Assembly: GCA_049718765.1 (NCBI GenBank)
Contig: JBNARI010000023.1
Span: 1 to 31,853, forward strand
Direction of reading: 5' to 3'
Source of the DNA: JBNARI01 sp049718765
GTDB lineage: Bacteria > Bacillota > Sulfobacillia > DUMF01
DNA: 31,853 bases
Shown here: positions 1-8,466 of the stretch, in pieces
Layout of the letters: each line of letters opens with the position of its first letter
Numbering within the stretch: the stretch's first letter is position 1
The notes under the pieces: model-generated
Database searches by the model: none
The model's input: only the letters and a program-made list of their open reading frames with translations
What the model was told of the DNA's origin: nothing
Program-made: the position numbers and the translations under genes

Positions 1-2
1 AA

Positions 3-101
3 TTTAAGTATAGCATTGATCGGGAAAGGAGCCAACTGTTGAATGGACGACTTGGGGAGGCAGAGATGGTAACAGGGAGTGAAAGACGCAACCGCAAGTA
101 G
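3..101 (+). CDS. possible 3' end of a gene entering from the left (unidentified)
   Basis: This is an open frame from the window edge to a TAG stop, giving 32 residues that are rich in charged amino acids (it ends ...GSERRNRK). The length and composition suit the C-terminus of a bacterial protein, but nothing in it is diagnostic and no family is recognised. It is the longest of the three forward frames at this edge. An internal ATG at about 66, preceded by GGGGAGG, could alternatively be a very short open frame. Chance openness in a moderately GC-rich sequence is a real alternative. Confidence 0.3.
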   Translation, partial: FKYSIDRERSQLLNGRLGEAEMVTGSERRNRK

Positions 102-255
102 CATGCAAGCCCTAGCCCACCATGAACATCGAGTTGGTGCATTGCGCCACCTGAGCGCTGGCGGGCTCTTGGGCATCCGACAGAGTTGCCCGAGCAGTGC
201 CCAGAGTGAGAGAATTGGAATAGTGCAATCATAACGGAACAGGGGGCAGCAAGAG

Positions 256-1236
256 TTGGAAACTCCTTCGAACGCAGGCGGGAAAGCTAAAGTAGCTGCA
301 GTACAGATTGCTCCTGTTATGATGGATAGAGAGGCAACTGTGCAGAAGGTGTGTGATTACGTGGAGAAAGCTGCTGCTCAAGGGGCACAGCTGATCTTGT
401 TCCCGGAAGCGTTGATTCCTGGATACCCGTGGAGGCTTTACTTTGGCACCACTGTGGGGCACCGTGACCCCGTAGGCCGGAAATCGTGGTATCGATATTG
501 GGCAAGTGCAGTGGATGTGCCGGGTGCTGTCACCGAGAGAATTGGACGAGCGGCCAAGAAAGCTGGCGTATATGTAGCCCTTGGCCTGATTGAGAGGGAT
601 CAGACATACAGTCACGGTACCCTCTATTGCACATTGGTCTATTTTGGGCCAGACGGACGGCTGCTTGGTAAGCACCGCAAACTCAAGCCAACAGCTGCTG
701 AGCGCTACATTTGGGGCGAGGGAGACGGGAGCACCATGCCGACTTTCAGCACGGAAATAGGTCGAATTGGAGGACTGATTTGCTGGGAGAACTACATGCC
801 CCTGGCGCGCATGGCAATGTACGCGAAGGGACTGGACATATACCTTGCCCCTACCGCTGATTCGAGAGATACCTGGCAGGCCACAATTCGACACATAGCT
901 TGCGAAGGACGGTGCTTTGTTGTCTCCTGCTGCCAATTCGTGACTAAGGATATGTACCCTAAGGACCTTGAGGTGCTTTCGGAATTGGCTGACGCGCCCG
1001 AAGTCATATCGAGGGGTGGAAGTGCTATCGTGTCGCCAATGGGCGAGTACCTTGCTGGGCCTCTCTTCGGGGAAGAGGGGATTGTATTTGCGGAACTGGA
1101 TTTGTCCTTGATAGCACAGGGCCGGTACGACTTCGACGTGGTGGGACACTACGCACGGCCAGACGTTTTCAGGCTCATAGTAGACGAGCGTCCGAAGCCT
1201 CCGGTGGAGTTCGTCGGGGTGCTGGACGGACTCTGA
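256..1236 (+). CDS. nitrilase (carbon-nitrogen hydrolase superfamily)
   Basis: This 326-residue protein is of usual length for a nitrilase, the family that hydrolyses organic nitriles to a carboxylic acid and ammonia. The Glu-Lys-Cys triad is visible: E51 in LFPEALIPGYP, K142 in GKHRKLKPT, and C176 in GGLICWENY. The CWENY context and the ERYIWGEGDGS segment after the lysine point to true nitrilases or cyanide-hydrating relatives rather than amidases or beta-ureidopropionases. No signal peptide is seen, so it should be cytoplasmic. The TTG start has a weak purine-rich ribosome site (AGGGGGCAGCAAGAG) and no better start exists before the conserved VAAVQIAP strand. The gene stands alone and converges on the alcohol dehydrogenase. 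Substrate cannot be read from sequence. Confidence 0.92.
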   Translation: METPSNAGGKAKVAAVQIAPVMMDREATVQKVCDYVEKAAAQGAQLILFPEALIPGYPWRLYFGTTVGHRDPVGRKSWYRYWASAVDVPGAVTERIGRAAKKAGVYVALGLIERDQTYSHGTLYCTLVYFGPDGRLLGKHRKLKPTAAERYIWGEGDGSTMPTFSTEIGRIGGLICWENYMPLARMAMYAKGLDIYLAPTADSRDTWQATIRHIACEGRCFVVSCCQFVTKDMYPKDLEVLSELADAPEVISRGGSAIVSPMGEYLAGPLFGEEGIVFAELDLSLIAQGRYDFDVVGHYARPDVFRLIVDERPKPPVEFVGVLDGL

Positions 1237-1453
1237 TGATGCCACTTGTGTGGGAACGAGCGAGCTGAAGCGTCAGCCCGCCAAGGGACGACAAGGCGTG
1301 GCAGCAGTCTCGAGAAAATGCCGACCACTGCATTCTTTGTTGGCCAGCACCTCAGGGGCATGGCACCGCAGCTGTGGAGTAGTCCTGGTGTAAGTTGCCC
1401 CAGCAGTTTAGGTGGGACTGTGCCGTGAACATAATGGGAGACTCCATGACGCC

Positions 1454-2470
1454 TCAAGGGACGATCACTGCTCTTCCCAGGATTCTCCCATGGCGCAGCT
1501 CGTCTAAAGCATGATTTGTCTCTTCCAAGGGGAACCTTCGCGTTACTACAGGCCTCACCAGTCCCCTGGCGGTAAGGTCGACCACGGCTGCCAGCTCTTC
1601 TTTAGTGCATGCCCTGGAGCCCAGGATCTCAAGCTCGTCCAAGAGCGTACTGAGGGGGTTAACCGGGAACGCTGAACCAGGGGCGTATCCGATGATCACC
1701 AGGCGTCCCCGCGGCCTCAACACCTTCAGGTTCGCGGTCAAAGTTTCAAGCAGCCCTACGGTTTCAATGACGCAATCCACTTTGCCTGCAGCTAGTGACA
1801 GCACCTTCCTCACATAGTCCTCATCGAAAAAGATTGCCTCGTCTGCGCCGTAGTGCTTGCTCAGTTCAAGTTTGTCCTGATTGATGTCAACAGCTATGAC
1901 TCTGGCGCCGAACGCTTTGGCTACTTGCAGTACATGCAACCCTACGCCACCGCATCCCATTACTACAACAGTCTGCTCTGGGGAGACTCTGGCCCGTTGC
2001 TTAACTGCATGAAATGCGGTGCCCACCGCATCTCCAAGGATTGCAGCATGCTCAAACGGGACAGTGGACGGGAACTTCACCAGGTTGCGCGCCGGGGCTA
2101 CAAGGTAATCGGCATAGCCACCGTCGAGTTCAAACCCTATCCTGCCCAACAGCTGAGGACACACGGTTTCCTGTTGGGAGCGGCAGAATTCGCATTGCCC
2201 GCAGGTGACGTAGAAGTGGACTACCACCCTGTCTCCTGGGGCCAAACCTGTAACTCCGGATCCAACTTCAACCACTTCTCCCGCAGGCTCATGTCCCATG
2301 ACCAGTGGGACGCGAGTCCCAGGGAGTTTCCCATCGGCTATCTTCAGATCGGTGCCGCACATGCCACAGGCGCGCACTCTCACCAGAACGTCGCCTGGGC
2401 CAACGTTGGGTACTGGCCTTTCCTCCAGCACCAGTGGCCTACTGTATTCGTTGAGCACCATAGCGCGCAT
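1454..2470 (-). CDS. zinc-dependent medium-chain alcohol/polyol dehydrogenase
   Basis: This 338-residue protein is a medium-chain dehydrogenase/reductase. Catalytic zinc ligands are C38 (in CGMCGTD) and H60-E61 (MGHEPAGEV). The structural zinc lobe has four cysteines at 90, 93, 96 and 104. The Rossmann motif GCGGVG lies at 172-177, and D195 at the end of the second strand (VIAVDIN) indicates NAD rather than NADP. The protein resembles threonine, sorbitol and generic alcohol dehydrogenases, and the substrate cannot be fixed from sequence. The ATG is preceded by AGGGGGG seven bases upstream, which supports this start. It converges on the nitrilase gene with 217 bases between the stops; no clear terminator was seen there. 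A functional link with the nitrilase is possible but unsupported. Confidence 0.93.
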   Translation of the reverse strand: MRAMVLNEYSRPLVLEERPVPNVGPGDVLVRVRACGMCGTDLKIADGKLPGTRVPLVMGHEPAGEVVEVGSGVTGLAPGDRVVVHFYVTCGQCEFCRSQQETVCPQLLGRIGFELDGGYADYLVAPARNLVKFPSTVPFEHAAILGDAVGTAFHAVKQRARVSPEQTVVVMGCGGVGLHVLQVAKAFGARVIAVDINQDKLELSKHYGADEAIFFDEDYVRKVLSLAAGKVDCVIETVGLLETLTANLKVLRPRGRLVIIGYAPGSAFPVNPLSTLLDELEILGSRACTKEELAAVVDLTARGLVRPVVTRRFPLEETNHALDELRHGRILGRAVIVP

Positions 2471-3001
2471 TGGACAGCCCCCCTGTTGTCTTGGTGCAGC
2501 TGAGCTTAGGTCCAGATGTGGGTGCTTCGCCAGCGGTTGGTACTTGCACCCAGATGGGCCCGGTGAGCTCAGTGGCCCGCACTGAGCCCAGAACTACCGT
2601 TTGCCAGCAAGGGCCAGCGAAATAGATCATACCACAGAAACAGGCCAGTGAAATCTGTGGATGTTACCACTGGGCGGCAGCATGCGACTGGCACACTCGA
2701 TACGGCGCAGAGGAGCAGACCAATTACGGCTCGAGCCCAGTGCTTACTGCTGGGGCGGCAGTTGTTTGTTGTAGGAGGGTACCCTGGCGACGCTTGGCAC
2801 AGGTACGGCCGGTGATTGGACCCATTAGAGACTGGCCGCTGGTGCGGCAATCCTACACGGAACGCGAGCAGATGTCAGCATGTTTACTGCACCAAGAAGA
2901 CACTGCAGACAGTGTACGGGTGTGTGGTCCGTGTGGTCCGTTTGTTAGCGTAAAGTTTTCGTGGAGCAACTTCTATGGGTTGGGGTAAGTACTTGAGCCC
3001 C
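2471..3001. other. gene-free stretch between dehydrogenase and insertion sequence
   Basis: No convincing gene is visible here. Several frames stay open for 60-95 codons on both strands, but they lack ribosome sites and family motifs. Near the dehydrogenase there is an inverted repeat of 7 bases, CCACAGA (2632-2638) and TCTGTGG (2654-2660). It could be a small hairpin or an operator for the minus-strand gene, but support is weak. The left end of the insertion sequence begins at about 3002. Confidence 0.5.
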
Positions 3002-3013
3002 ACTCCTTGTGGG
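3002..3013 (+). repeat. left terminal inverted repeat of the insertion sequence
   Basis: ACTCCTTGTGGG is an exact reverse complement of 4393-4404. The match stops on both sides, so 12 bases is the visible repeat. Confidence 0.7.
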
Positions 3014-3093
3014 ATATCAGAATTGAGTTGAAGAGAAAAAACCACAGAAAGGAGTGAGGCCCACCTTGATGGTAGGCAACCTCGTTATCTCTT

Positions 3094-3198
3094 TCACTTG
3101 CGCTTGCCTACAGACTCCAAACCCTTCGCCCGCGCTTCCTTGGCTAGCTCCTCATCAAGTTGCTCAAGAAATCTCCCCAAAAGCTGCCCATACTTTTC
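3094..3198 (-). pseudogene. inverted N-terminal piece of the ISLre2 transposase
   Basis: On the minus strand this stretch reads as an open frame of about 34 codons containing FLEQLDEELAKEARA and ending in VGKRK before a TGA. That pattern (an LxxLDeeL helix, then a basic KRKR-type segment just ahead of the TxFGeV strand) is how ISLre2 transposases usually begin. Here it runs opposite to the transposase body, which starts at about 3190 on the plus strand with ILFFGVVVSYSRR. The distance from the plausible plus-strand start (3066-3071) to the body is about 40 codons, which matches the length of the inverted piece, so an in-place inversion of roughly 3100-3185 fits. The exact breakpoints are not resolved. 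Confidence 0.55.
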
Positions 3199-4371
3199 TT
3201 CGGGGTAGTTGTGAGCTATAGCCGTCGGGGGTACAGGCAGCGAGGGAGGAAGAGGGGCAAGTGTGTGTATCTGCTTGATGAGTTACTGGGGATAAAGGAA
3301 GGGGAGAGGTTCTGCCCGCTGATACAAGAGATTGGGGTTGAGCTTGCTGTAGAGACGAGTTTCAGGGTAGCGGCGAAGTTTATGGAGGAGTATCTTGGTG
3401 TACCGGTGAGTGCGGAGACGGTGCACGAGTGGGTACAGGCTGCTGGAGAGGCGAGGGAGAAGGAGCTAGCGGAAGAGGAGAGGCGAGTATTTGAGTTTGG
3501 GGAAGTACCGGAGGGCAGCAAGGAAGCGAGTTTTGTTGTGATAGAAGCGAACGGAGTGAGGGTAAGGGCTCAGAGGGCGAAAGAGAAGGCGGTTGAGTTG
3601 AAGCTTGGGGTAATGCATGAGGGGTGGAAGAGTGAGAGTGCTGCTGGAGGAAGGGAGAAGCTTGTTGGCAAGCAATGTTGGGCTGGGCATATGAGCGAGG
3701 AGAGGTTCTGGGAGAGGGGCTCTTACATTTTGCCCAAGACGTACAGGCAGTTTGGTGAAGTAGTTGTGAATGGGGATGGTGAGGAGTGGATAAAGGGTGC
3801 TAGTGAGTACATAGAGGGAGCGAAAGTGTACTTGGACAGGTTCCACCGGAACAGGGCGATAAACCAGGCCTTAGGTTTTGATCCGCGATTGCGGGAGAAG
3901 GCGCTTGAGGAAGCCAGCGCAGGGAATTTCGAAGGGTTGATGAGGTTGATAGCCGAGGCGAAGTTAAAAGCACCGTCTGGGGTACATCTGGAGCGAGTGA
4001 GGGATCTGGAAGGGTACCAGCGCAGGAACAGGGATGGGTTGAAGGGTTGGCACTGTGGACAGAACGGGCTTGATCCAATAGAGTCTCAGGTGAGCCATGT
4101 GTTGGCGAGAAGGATGAAGAGGCGAGGGATGAGTTGGAGTCAGGCTGGTGCCCATAACAGGGTGGTTGGAGAAGTACGAGCAATCCAGGTGGCCGAAGCT
4201 GACGGAGGACAAGGTGGAACGGGTGAGGAGGGTGTGATTGAGCCGCTGGCAAAGGAAGATCCTGCGAGCTGGTTGAAGGCCTCGATGCCCATACTGCACA
4301 GCTACAAGTGTTCGTATCCGATTGGGCAGGTACTCAAAGCACTGGGTTCGTTGGACCGACTAATTGCGTAA
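3160..4371 (+). CDS. ISLre2 family (UPF0236) transposase, N-terminally damaged
   Basis: The frame gives up to 403 residues from a TTG with no ribosome site; intact family members are usually longer at the N-terminus. Family landmarks are CVYLLDELLG (36-44), ETVHEWVQ (86-93), VVVNGDGEEWI (201-211, D206), VYLDRFHRNRAI (223-234, D226) and the C-terminal SHVLARRMKRRGMSWSQAGA. In the segment where relatives carry EADGVxV, this copy has EANGVRV, with N131 replacing the usual Asp, a probable catalytic residue. With its normal N-terminus displaced (inverted fragment at 3094-3198), this copy is probably inactive. The codon use, heavy in GAG and AGG, differs from the neighbouring genes, as expected of a mobile element. 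Confidence 0.85.
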   Translation: MLKKSPQKLPILFFGVVVSYSRRGYRQRGRKRGKCVYLLDELLGIKEGERFCPLIQEIGVELAVETSFRVAAKFMEEYLGVPVSAETVHEWVQAAGEAREKELAEEERRVFEFGEVPEGSKEASFVVIEANGVRVRAQRAKEKAVELKLGVMHEGWKSESAAGGREKLVGKQCWAGHMSEERFWERGSYILPKTYRQFGEVVVNGDGEEWIKGASEYIEGAKVYLDRFHRNRAINQALGFDPRLREKALEEASAGNFEGLMRLIAEAKLKAPSGVHLERVRDLEGYQRRNRDGLKGWHCGQNGLDPIESQVSHVLARRMKRRGMSWSQAGAHNRVVGEVRAIQVAEADGGQGGTGEEGVIEPLAKEDPASWLKASMPILHSYKCSYPIGQVLKALGSLDRLIA

Positions 4372-4392
4372 GTTGTCAGACACATTTTCACG

Positions 4393-4404
4393 CCCACAAG
4401 GAGT
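4393..4404 (-). repeat. right terminal inverted repeat of the insertion sequence
   Basis: CCCACAAGGAGT is the exact reverse complement of 3002-3013. It lies 22 bases after the transposase stop codon. Confidence 0.7.
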
Positions 4405-4973
4405 TGACGCTGTCAGCTTTACTGGAATCCTTGAGGTCCTCGTTGCCGTTCCGCTCTACCTTGCCTGGAATGGAATGAACCAACGTTGATCTGGAGACCT
4501 TCATAACTGCTCTGGGTCTTGTGTGCTGCAATGAGGGGGATAGGGAGTGGCCCAAGCGGGTCATGGGCATCCCGCTCGGGGAGAGGACAAAGGAGATAGC
4601 TATGTGTGTTGCCAGCTGTTGCTGAACACACAGCCTATTGGTTGGCGAGGTAAAACCGGTGGTTGTGTGCAATTGAGCTTAACGTGGGACCGGGGAGGTC
4701 GATGGTGCAGTGCTTCCCGAGCCCCGCGGCTGCCGGAGATGTATGCCTGCACTGGAGCAATCTGGGTGCCGGTACAGCGGTTTGCGGGGGCACACGGGAT
4801 TAATGCTGGGAGCGGGGGTGATTCGAAAAGGTGGACTGGGACCATTGCCTGTCACGGCAAGTGGTGAGTCCCGAAGGCACACTCCAGGCGTAATCACTGA
4901 TAAGGTTAAGTTTGGAGGTCATCCGCGAAGCGGTCCGTAACGGCAAGTGCAAGTTTGGCACAATCGTTTGGCG
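4405..4973. other. gene-free stretch between insertion sequence and response regulator
   Basis: No gene with a ribosome site and recognisable motif is present. A plus-strand frame stays open from inside the right repeat to 4475, is broken by a TGA, and stays open again to 4625. It could be the eroded tail of a gene cut by the insertion, but I cannot identify a family. A short CCGC-TTC-GCGG hairpin near 4926-4936 lies just beyond the 3' end of the minus-strand regulator gene; it has no T-run and is not a convincing terminator. Confidence 0.4.
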
Positions 4974-6362
4974 TTAAACCGTACCGTGGCTACGATACTG
5001 CTTAAGCTTATCCCTCAAACACCTTTCGCTGATGCCAAGCAGCTTCGCTGCTAGGTTTCGCTTGCCCTGAGTGAAGCGCAGCGTTTCGAGGATTGCCCGC
5101 CGTTCCAGCTCTGCAAGGGTTTCACCTGGCTGGAACACGATGTGCAGGGCATTGTGCAACTGGGGCTGAGAGTGTGGCAACTGTTGCATTTCTTCGGGTA
5201 GGTCGTGCACGTCAATGAACGGTACGTCGCTGGGGTCCTTGAGGGCTACTGCTCGTTCTATGACGTTCTCCAACTCCCTGACGTTGCCTTTGTAGTCTGC
5301 TTGGCACAGAAGCTGCATTGCTTCCCTGGTAACTCCCTTGATTTCCTTGCCAAACCGCTCTGCATACGTGGCAACGAAATGTCGCACAAGGAGCGGGATG
5401 TCTTCCTTCCTCTCGCGCAGCGGAGGCAAGGTTATCGTTACCACATTCAGACGGTAGAACAGGTCTTCTCTGAAGTTGCCGCGCTCTACTTCCTTGCGCA
5501 GATCCTTGTTGCTGGCTGCTACGATTCTCACGTCAATCTTCCTTGCAGAGGTTCCACCCAGAGGCATTACGCTTCGGTCTTCGATTACCCGGAGTATCTT
5601 GGCTTGAAGGGCTACATCCATGTCGCCTATTTCGTCCAAGAAGAGAGTGCCTCCGTCCGCAAGCTCAAACCGACCGGGCTTCCTCTTCAAGGCGCCGGTA
5701 AACGCCCCCTTCTCGTAACCAAACAGTTCGCTTTCGAGCAGTGCTTCGGGGATGGCAGTGCAGTTTATCGCCTCAAACGGGCCGTCTTTCCTCTTGCCTG
5801 TGTAGTGCAAAGCTCTTGCCACGAGCTCTTTGCCAGTGCCGCTTTCGCCTAGTATTAGTACATTGGAATCGATCCACCTGGCCTTATCTATGAGATCGAA
5901 CACGTGTTTCATTGCAGCGCTTTGGCCTATTATCCCTGCCATGCCGTAATTGCGCTCGATTTCCCTGTCCAGCCTTCGCAGCCTTTGCCTGAGCCTGGAG
6001 TTTTCCACTGCCTGGCTGAGTACTGCTCGAAGTTCGTCGATGTCAAGGGGCTTGGTCACGTAGTCGTTGGCGCCGCACCTCATGCACTCCACTGCTGACC
6101 TGATCGAGCCGTAGGCCGTCATGACCACGAGGCTTGCGTCGGGCTGCTCTTGTTTTACTTCCTTGAGAAGTTGCAGCCCGTCGTCGCTGCCAAGCCGCAG
6201 GTCAATCAAGCACACGTCGAAAAGACGCCCTTCCACTTGACGAAGGGCTTCCTGAGCATTCCGGGCCACTGCCACGTCGAACTGGTCTTCCAAGGCAAAT
6301 CTCAACGAGGCGAGAATTGCCTCTTCGTCATCGATTATGAGTACCCGACCCTTGTTGTGCAT
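4974..6362 (-). CDS. NtrC-family sigma-54-dependent response regulator
   Basis: This 462-residue cytoplasmic regulator has the three NtrC domains. The receiver (about 6-118) has acidic residues D11-D12, phospho-acceptor D54, T82 and K104. The AAA+ sigma-54 interaction domain (about 143-372) has Walker A GESGTGKE (172-179), the sigma-54 contact loop GAFTGA (219-224), Walker B LFLDEIGD (240-247) and GNVRELENV. The Fis-type helix-turn-helix is at about 425-457. A start 69 bases upstream is possible, but GGAGGG seven bases before the ATG at 6362 and the receiver beginning at GRVLIIDDEE favour this one. The start overlaps the kinase gene by 35 bases, so the two are translated together. Its probable target is the sigma-54 promoter of the divergent operon at 8467-8482. 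Confidence 0.95.
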   Translation of the reverse strand: MHNKGRVLIIDDEEAILASLRFALEDQFDVAVARNAQEALRQVEGRLFDVCLIDLRLGSDDGLQLLKEVKQEQPDASLVVMTAYGSIRSAVECMRCGANDYVTKPLDIDELRAVLSQAVENSRLRQRLRRLDREIERNYGMAGIIGQSAAMKHVFDLIDKARWIDSNVLILGESGTGKELVARALHYTGKRKDGPFEAINCTAIPEALLESELFGYEKGAFTGALKRKPGRFELADGGTLFLDEIGDMDVALQAKILRVIEDRSVMPLGGTSARKIDVRIVAASNKDLRKEVERGNFREDLFYRLNVVTITLPPLRERKEDIPLLVRHFVATYAERFGKEIKGVTREAMQLLCQADYKGNVRELENVIERAVALKDPSDVPFIDVHDLPEEMQQLPHSQPQLHNALHIVFQPGETLAELERRAILETLRFTQGKRNLAAKLLGISERCLRDKLKQYRSHGTV

Positions 6363-8328
6363 GTGTCGTCCCTCCGTCTGATGCGTGGCTGGTAGTGGGC
6401 AGGAACACTGCCACTCGGGTTCCCACGCCAAGCGTGCTTTGGATTTCGAGGGTACCCCCGTTTTCTTTCAACAGTTTGTAACTCACTGAAAGCCCTAGAC
6501 CTGTGCCTCCAGGCTTGCTTGTATAAAAGGGTTCGATCACTCTGGGTATTTGGTCCCTGGGTATGCCTATACCCGAGTCCTCGACACACAAGCACACCAT
6601 GCCGTCTTGGCAATTGCAGGCAGTAATTCGGACCTCCCCTGGGTTTGTTAGTGCTTCCAGCGCATTCAGCACGAGGTTGATCAGCACTTGCCTTACGTGG
6701 TTCTTGTCAGCATAGCAAGTGGCCCAGTCAGGTACATCCGTCTTGATGAGAGCCTTTCTCTTGGATGCCTCATATGCCATCATGCTGACCACGCTATGTA
6801 CCAGCTCTGACAGCTTGAACTCCTGCTTCAACGGAGGCCTAGGCCTGGCATATTCCATGAGCTCTTGAATGATGGAGTTTACCCTCTCAATTTCGGATGG
6901 CACGTACCTCACGATTTGCTCCCTGAACTCAGGCAGATCGTACTTGTGAGGTAGCATCTCCACAAAGCTCTTTATTGCGGTCAACGGGTTGCGTATCTCG
7001 TGAGCTATGCCCCCGATCAGTTGGGCCATCGCTTCCATCTTGCTCTTGGTAGCTTCAGCTTCCTCCACCTTCTTAAGGCTTGTGACGTCTCTGTAAACTA
7101 GGACTGCGCCCTCAATGCCATTCTTGCTGCAGAGCGGTCCGAGGTTGAAGTGTATGACCCTCTGGCCGTCGCCGCCCTCAATGCGAACCTCCTTATCTCT
7201 AAACACTTTGCCGCTGCCAAGAGTTGCCAACACCATTGCCTGATCGAGGATTCTTGCAATTGGGGATTGCCACCAGAAAGCTCCGTGGAGTTCTTGGGGG
7301 CTTGCGCCCACGATTTCCGCTGCTACTCTGTTGCTCAGGACAATTCGGCCGCTGCAGTCCAGGGCTACAACCGCGTTGAAGGAATTGTCAAGTATGAGGC
7401 TTTGCAGGGCGCTGGTTCTGGCAAGCTCTGCGGTGCGAATGGCCACCTGTTTTCGCAGGCTCCTGTTCCAATTGATGACCAACGTGGCAGCAATGGCAAG
7501 GGCTACAAGTATCCCGCCCAGCACCCGGACTGCCCTTTTCACGGAGGCAGCTGGGGGTTCGATTTCCTCGCCAAACCATTTCCTGTATATCTTGTCGTAG
7601 GTGCCCGACTTCTTTACCGCTTGAAGCCCCCTGTTGAAAAGCTCTTGAACTCTTCGGTCGCCTTCCCTCACGGCCACGCAGTAAGGCGCTGGATCTATGG
7701 GGCTTCCTACGATCTTGACATCCCCTGTTCGCATCTTTCTTTGGGTCATGTAAATGCCTGCAAGCCTGTTGCCCACGTAGGCGTCCACTTCTCCAGCAAG
7801 CAGCGACTCCAGCGCTGCCTTTTGGTTCTCGAACACCACCAAGCTAACGCCCTGGATGGGGTTTACTACGTCAAAGGCAATGTCCCCATGCTGTACTGCC
7901 ACCCTGTGACCGCTCAGGTCGGGAAGACCAGAAATGTCCATGGTATCCTTGCGAACGAATATTGCCAGGGACGAAGTGAGATAGGGTTCAGAGAAGTCAA
8001 AGGCCTTGTCCCTTTCGGGACTGTACTTCATCCCTTGGATAGCATCCACTTTGCCCTGCTCGAGAGCTTCTCTGGCTTGAGCCCAGGGTAATGGCACGAA
8101 TTCGATGTTGATGCCCAGCTCGATTGCAACTGCGTTCATCAGGTCCACGTTGAAGCCAGTGTAAACCCCTTGTTCGGTGACGAATTCGTAGGGAGGGAAA
8201 AACTCGTCACCAGCCACCCTGAGCGTAGGCACGTCGCCCTGACCTGCCAGGGCTGCTTTTGGCGTAATCCCGGCAAGCACTGCAATAATGGCAGCAAACA
8301 ACCGCATGAAGGCTTTTACGCGTGTCAC
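6328..8328 (-). CDS. sensor histidine kinase with periplasmic amino-acid-binding (SBP family 3) domain
   Basis: This 666-residue membrane sensor starts with a signal segment (about 5-29). An extracytoplasmic solute-binding family 3 domain follows (about 34-253), with the usual LRVAGDEFFPPYEF opening and the GFNVDLMNAVAIELG motif. A membrane helix lies at about 267-286, then a PAS domain (about 308-418). The kinase core has phospho-acceptor H443 (IAHEIRNPL), N-box N551/N555, G1 DSGIGI (584-589) and G2 GGTGLGL (607-613). Family 3 binding domains usually bind amino acids or related small polar molecules, so this is probably a direct sensor of such a ligand. The GTG start at 8328 has only a weak ribosome site; the ATG at 8307 would shorten the signal segment. 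It is the first gene of a two-gene operon with the sigma-54 activator. Confidence 0.94.
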   Translation of the reverse strand: MTRVKAFMRLFAAIIAVLAGITPKAALAGQGDVPTLRVAGDEFFPPYEFVTEQGVYTGFNVDLMNAVAIELGINIEFVPLPWAQAREALEQGKVDAIQGMKYSPERDKAFDFSEPYLTSSLAIFVRKDTMDISGLPDLSGHRVAVQHGDIAFDVVNPIQGVSLVVFENQKAALESLLAGEVDAYVGNRLAGIYMTQRKMRTGDVKIVGSPIDPAPYCVAVREGDRRVQELFNRGLQAVKKSGTYDKIYRKWFGEEIEPPAASVKRAVRVLGGILVALAIAATLVINWNRSLRKQVAIRTAELARTSALQSLILDNSFNAVVALDCSGRIVLSNRVAAEIVGASPQELHGAFWWQSPIARILDQAMVLATLGSGKVFRDKEVRIEGGDGQRVIHFNLGPLCSKNGIEGAVLVYRDVTSLKKVEEAEATKSKMEAMAQLIGGIAHEIRNPLTAIKSFVEMLPHKYDLPEFREQIVRYVPSEIERVNSIIQELMEYARPRPPLKQEFKLSELVHSVVSMMAYEASKRKALIKTDVPDWATCYADKNHVRQVLINLVLNALEALTNPGEVRITACNCQDGMVCLCVEDSGIGIPRDQIPRVIEPFYTSKPGGTGLGLSVSYKLLKENGGTLEIQSTLGVGTRVAVFLPTTSHASDGGTTHAQQGSGTHNR

Positions 8329-8398
8329 CGTCCCACTTTAGGGATTCTGCGTGCTGCAGGCTGGTTCCTTCGGGAGCGGCACTTTTTTCCCGTAGAAA

Positions 8399-8415
8399 CC
8401 GGCAAGTTTTGCCGG
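8399..8415. promoter_or_regulatory. palindrome, candidate activator-binding site (UAS)
   Basis: CCGGCAA-gtt-TTGCCGG is a perfect 7-base inverted repeat around 3 bases. Its centre (8407) is about 61 bases upstream of the -24 element and about 86 bases upstream of the predicted transcription start. That is in the range where NtrC-type activators bind. It could instead serve the divergent kinase promoter or be a hairpin; no T-run follows on either strand. Confidence 0.5.
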
Positions 8416-8466
8416 ACTTCCTCGTGCCCCCTATCGAAAATCCGAGACTGTTTTGGGCATTCAGTA

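Larger units (their letters stand above)
3002..4404 (+). mobile_element. ISLre2-type insertion sequence, decayed
   Basis: The element is bounded by a perfect 12-base inverted repeat: ACTCCTTGTGGG at 3002-3013 and its complement at 4393-4404. Inside is a transposase of the ISLre2 (UPF0236) family. The span of about 1.4 kb is slightly short for this family. Just inside the left repeat is a good ribosome site (AAAGGAGTGAGG, 3048-3059) followed by TTG ATG at 3066-3071, but that frame does not lead into the transposase. No target-site duplication is evident when the bases next to the two repeats are compared, so either the true ends lie a little further out or the flanks have changed. Confidence 0.75.

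Noticed and set aside
229..1245. A 338-codon open frame antisense to the nitrilase gene
   Set aside because: Its translation has no family motifs, and it mirrors a gene with intact catalytic residues. Several other long antisense frames in the window (for example 3800-4252 and 24903-25253) have the same explanation.
2740..2988. An 82-codon plus-strand frame upstream of the insertion sequence
   Set aside because: No ribosome site, atypical composition rich in Cys and Arg, and no recognisable motif.
2632..3049. Recurring CCACAGAAA at about 2632, 3042 and, near the right end, 31714
   Set aside because: Three short matches far apart, without regular spacing or common context; probably coincidence.
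4404..4625. Plus-strand coding-like frame after the insertion sequence, interrupted by a TGA at 4476
   Set aside because: It could be the eroded tail of a disrupted gene, but no motif or family is recognised, there is no ribosome site, and chance openness is common in this region. Not listed as a gene.
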